Shown: positions 15,362 to 15,433 of the stretch, one piece after another
Numbering within the stretch: the stretch's first letter is position 1
How the letters are laid out: each line of letters opens with the position of its first letter
NCBI GenBank assembly: GCA_934167225.1
Contig: CAKPLD010000022.1
Coordinates: 1 to 15,433, forward strand
Direction of reading: 5' to 3'
DNA from: an uncultured Clostridia bacterium
Lineage (GTDB): Bacteria > Bacillota > Clostridia > TANB77 > CAG-508
DNA: 15,433 bases
Made by a program: the position numbers and the translations under genes
Notes under the pieces: generated by a model
Told to the model about the DNA's origin: nothing
The model's database searches: none
The model's input: the letters and a program-made list of their open reading frames with translations, nothing else

Positions 15362-15380
15362 ATGATAAAATAAAAGTAAC
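15357..15380 (+). repeat. 24-bp direct repeat, right copy
   Basis: Identical to 78-101. It starts inside the last codons of the fragment ending at 15361 and overlaps the left arm of the 11-bp inverted repeat, so this copy is part of a hairpin while the left copy is not. Confidence 0.75.
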
Positions 15381-15425
15381 CAAAAAAAGGAATATAAAAA
15401 TTACCAAAAATGGTTACTTTTTTTG
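15372..15425 (+). terminator. Terminator-like inverted repeat after hsdR
   Basis: AAAAGTAACCA (15372-15382) pairs perfectly with TGGTTACTTTT (15411-15421), followed by more T. The loop is 28 nt, long for an intrinsic terminator, but this is the only such structure after hsdR. Confidence 0.55.
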
Positions 15426-15433
15426 ATGTCAAA

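Overview
This is a very AT-rich stretch with AT-biased codons and strong GGAGG-type ribosome binding sites. Its gene content includes a Clostridia-style large serine recombinase, an IS1634-type transposase, an Abi_2 protein and a DUF2207 protein. Together these point to a low-GC Bacillota, most likely a gut-type Clostridia relative. That placement is inference; nothing here fixes the genus. Stops are standard (TAA, TAG and TGA all used).

Layout. (1) 1-2360: a possible small ORF, then a large serine recombinase broken by two single-base insertions (C778 and one A in the run at 1826-1831), then a 13-bp inverted repeat. (2) 2361-4332: an IS1634-family insertion sequence with an intact DDE transposase on the minus strand. 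(3) 4407-5477: an Abi_2 (AbiD/AbiF-type) gene between two copies of a 39-nt structured RNA. The copies differ by three compensatory base-pair changes and sit at the same distance from a -10 box, so each looks independently transcribed. (4) 5507-6264: a promoter, about 190 nt of structured non-coding sequence and a terminator (unidentified small RNA), then a gene remnant, then tRNA-Leu(CAA) on the minus strand with its own promoter and terminator. (5) 6370-9196: two divergent membrane-protein genes, a YwaF/TIGR02206-type protein (minus) and a DUF2207 protein (plus), separated by a 25-bp-stem hairpin. (6) 9384-15264: a complete, apparently intact type I restriction-modification operon hsdM-hsdS-hsdR with its own promoter. 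(7) 15265-15433: a short open fragment and a terminator-like inverted repeat.

Together the window reads as a defence-rich accessory region: a decayed recombinase and an IS, an RNA-linked abortive infection module, and a type I R-M system, interspersed with a tRNA and membrane-protein genes. A perfect 24-bp direct repeat (78-101 and 15357-15380) brackets almost the whole window and may mark the ends of an acquired segment, though this is not proven.

The most interesting item is the Abi_2 gene with two flanking, covarying RNA copies. It resembles the published abiF-associated RNA motif (from memory, not checked), but the duplicated arrangement, with one copy in the gene's leader and one as a separate downstream transcript, deserves a closer look. 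The second candidate is the unidentified ~190-nt RNA directly downstream.
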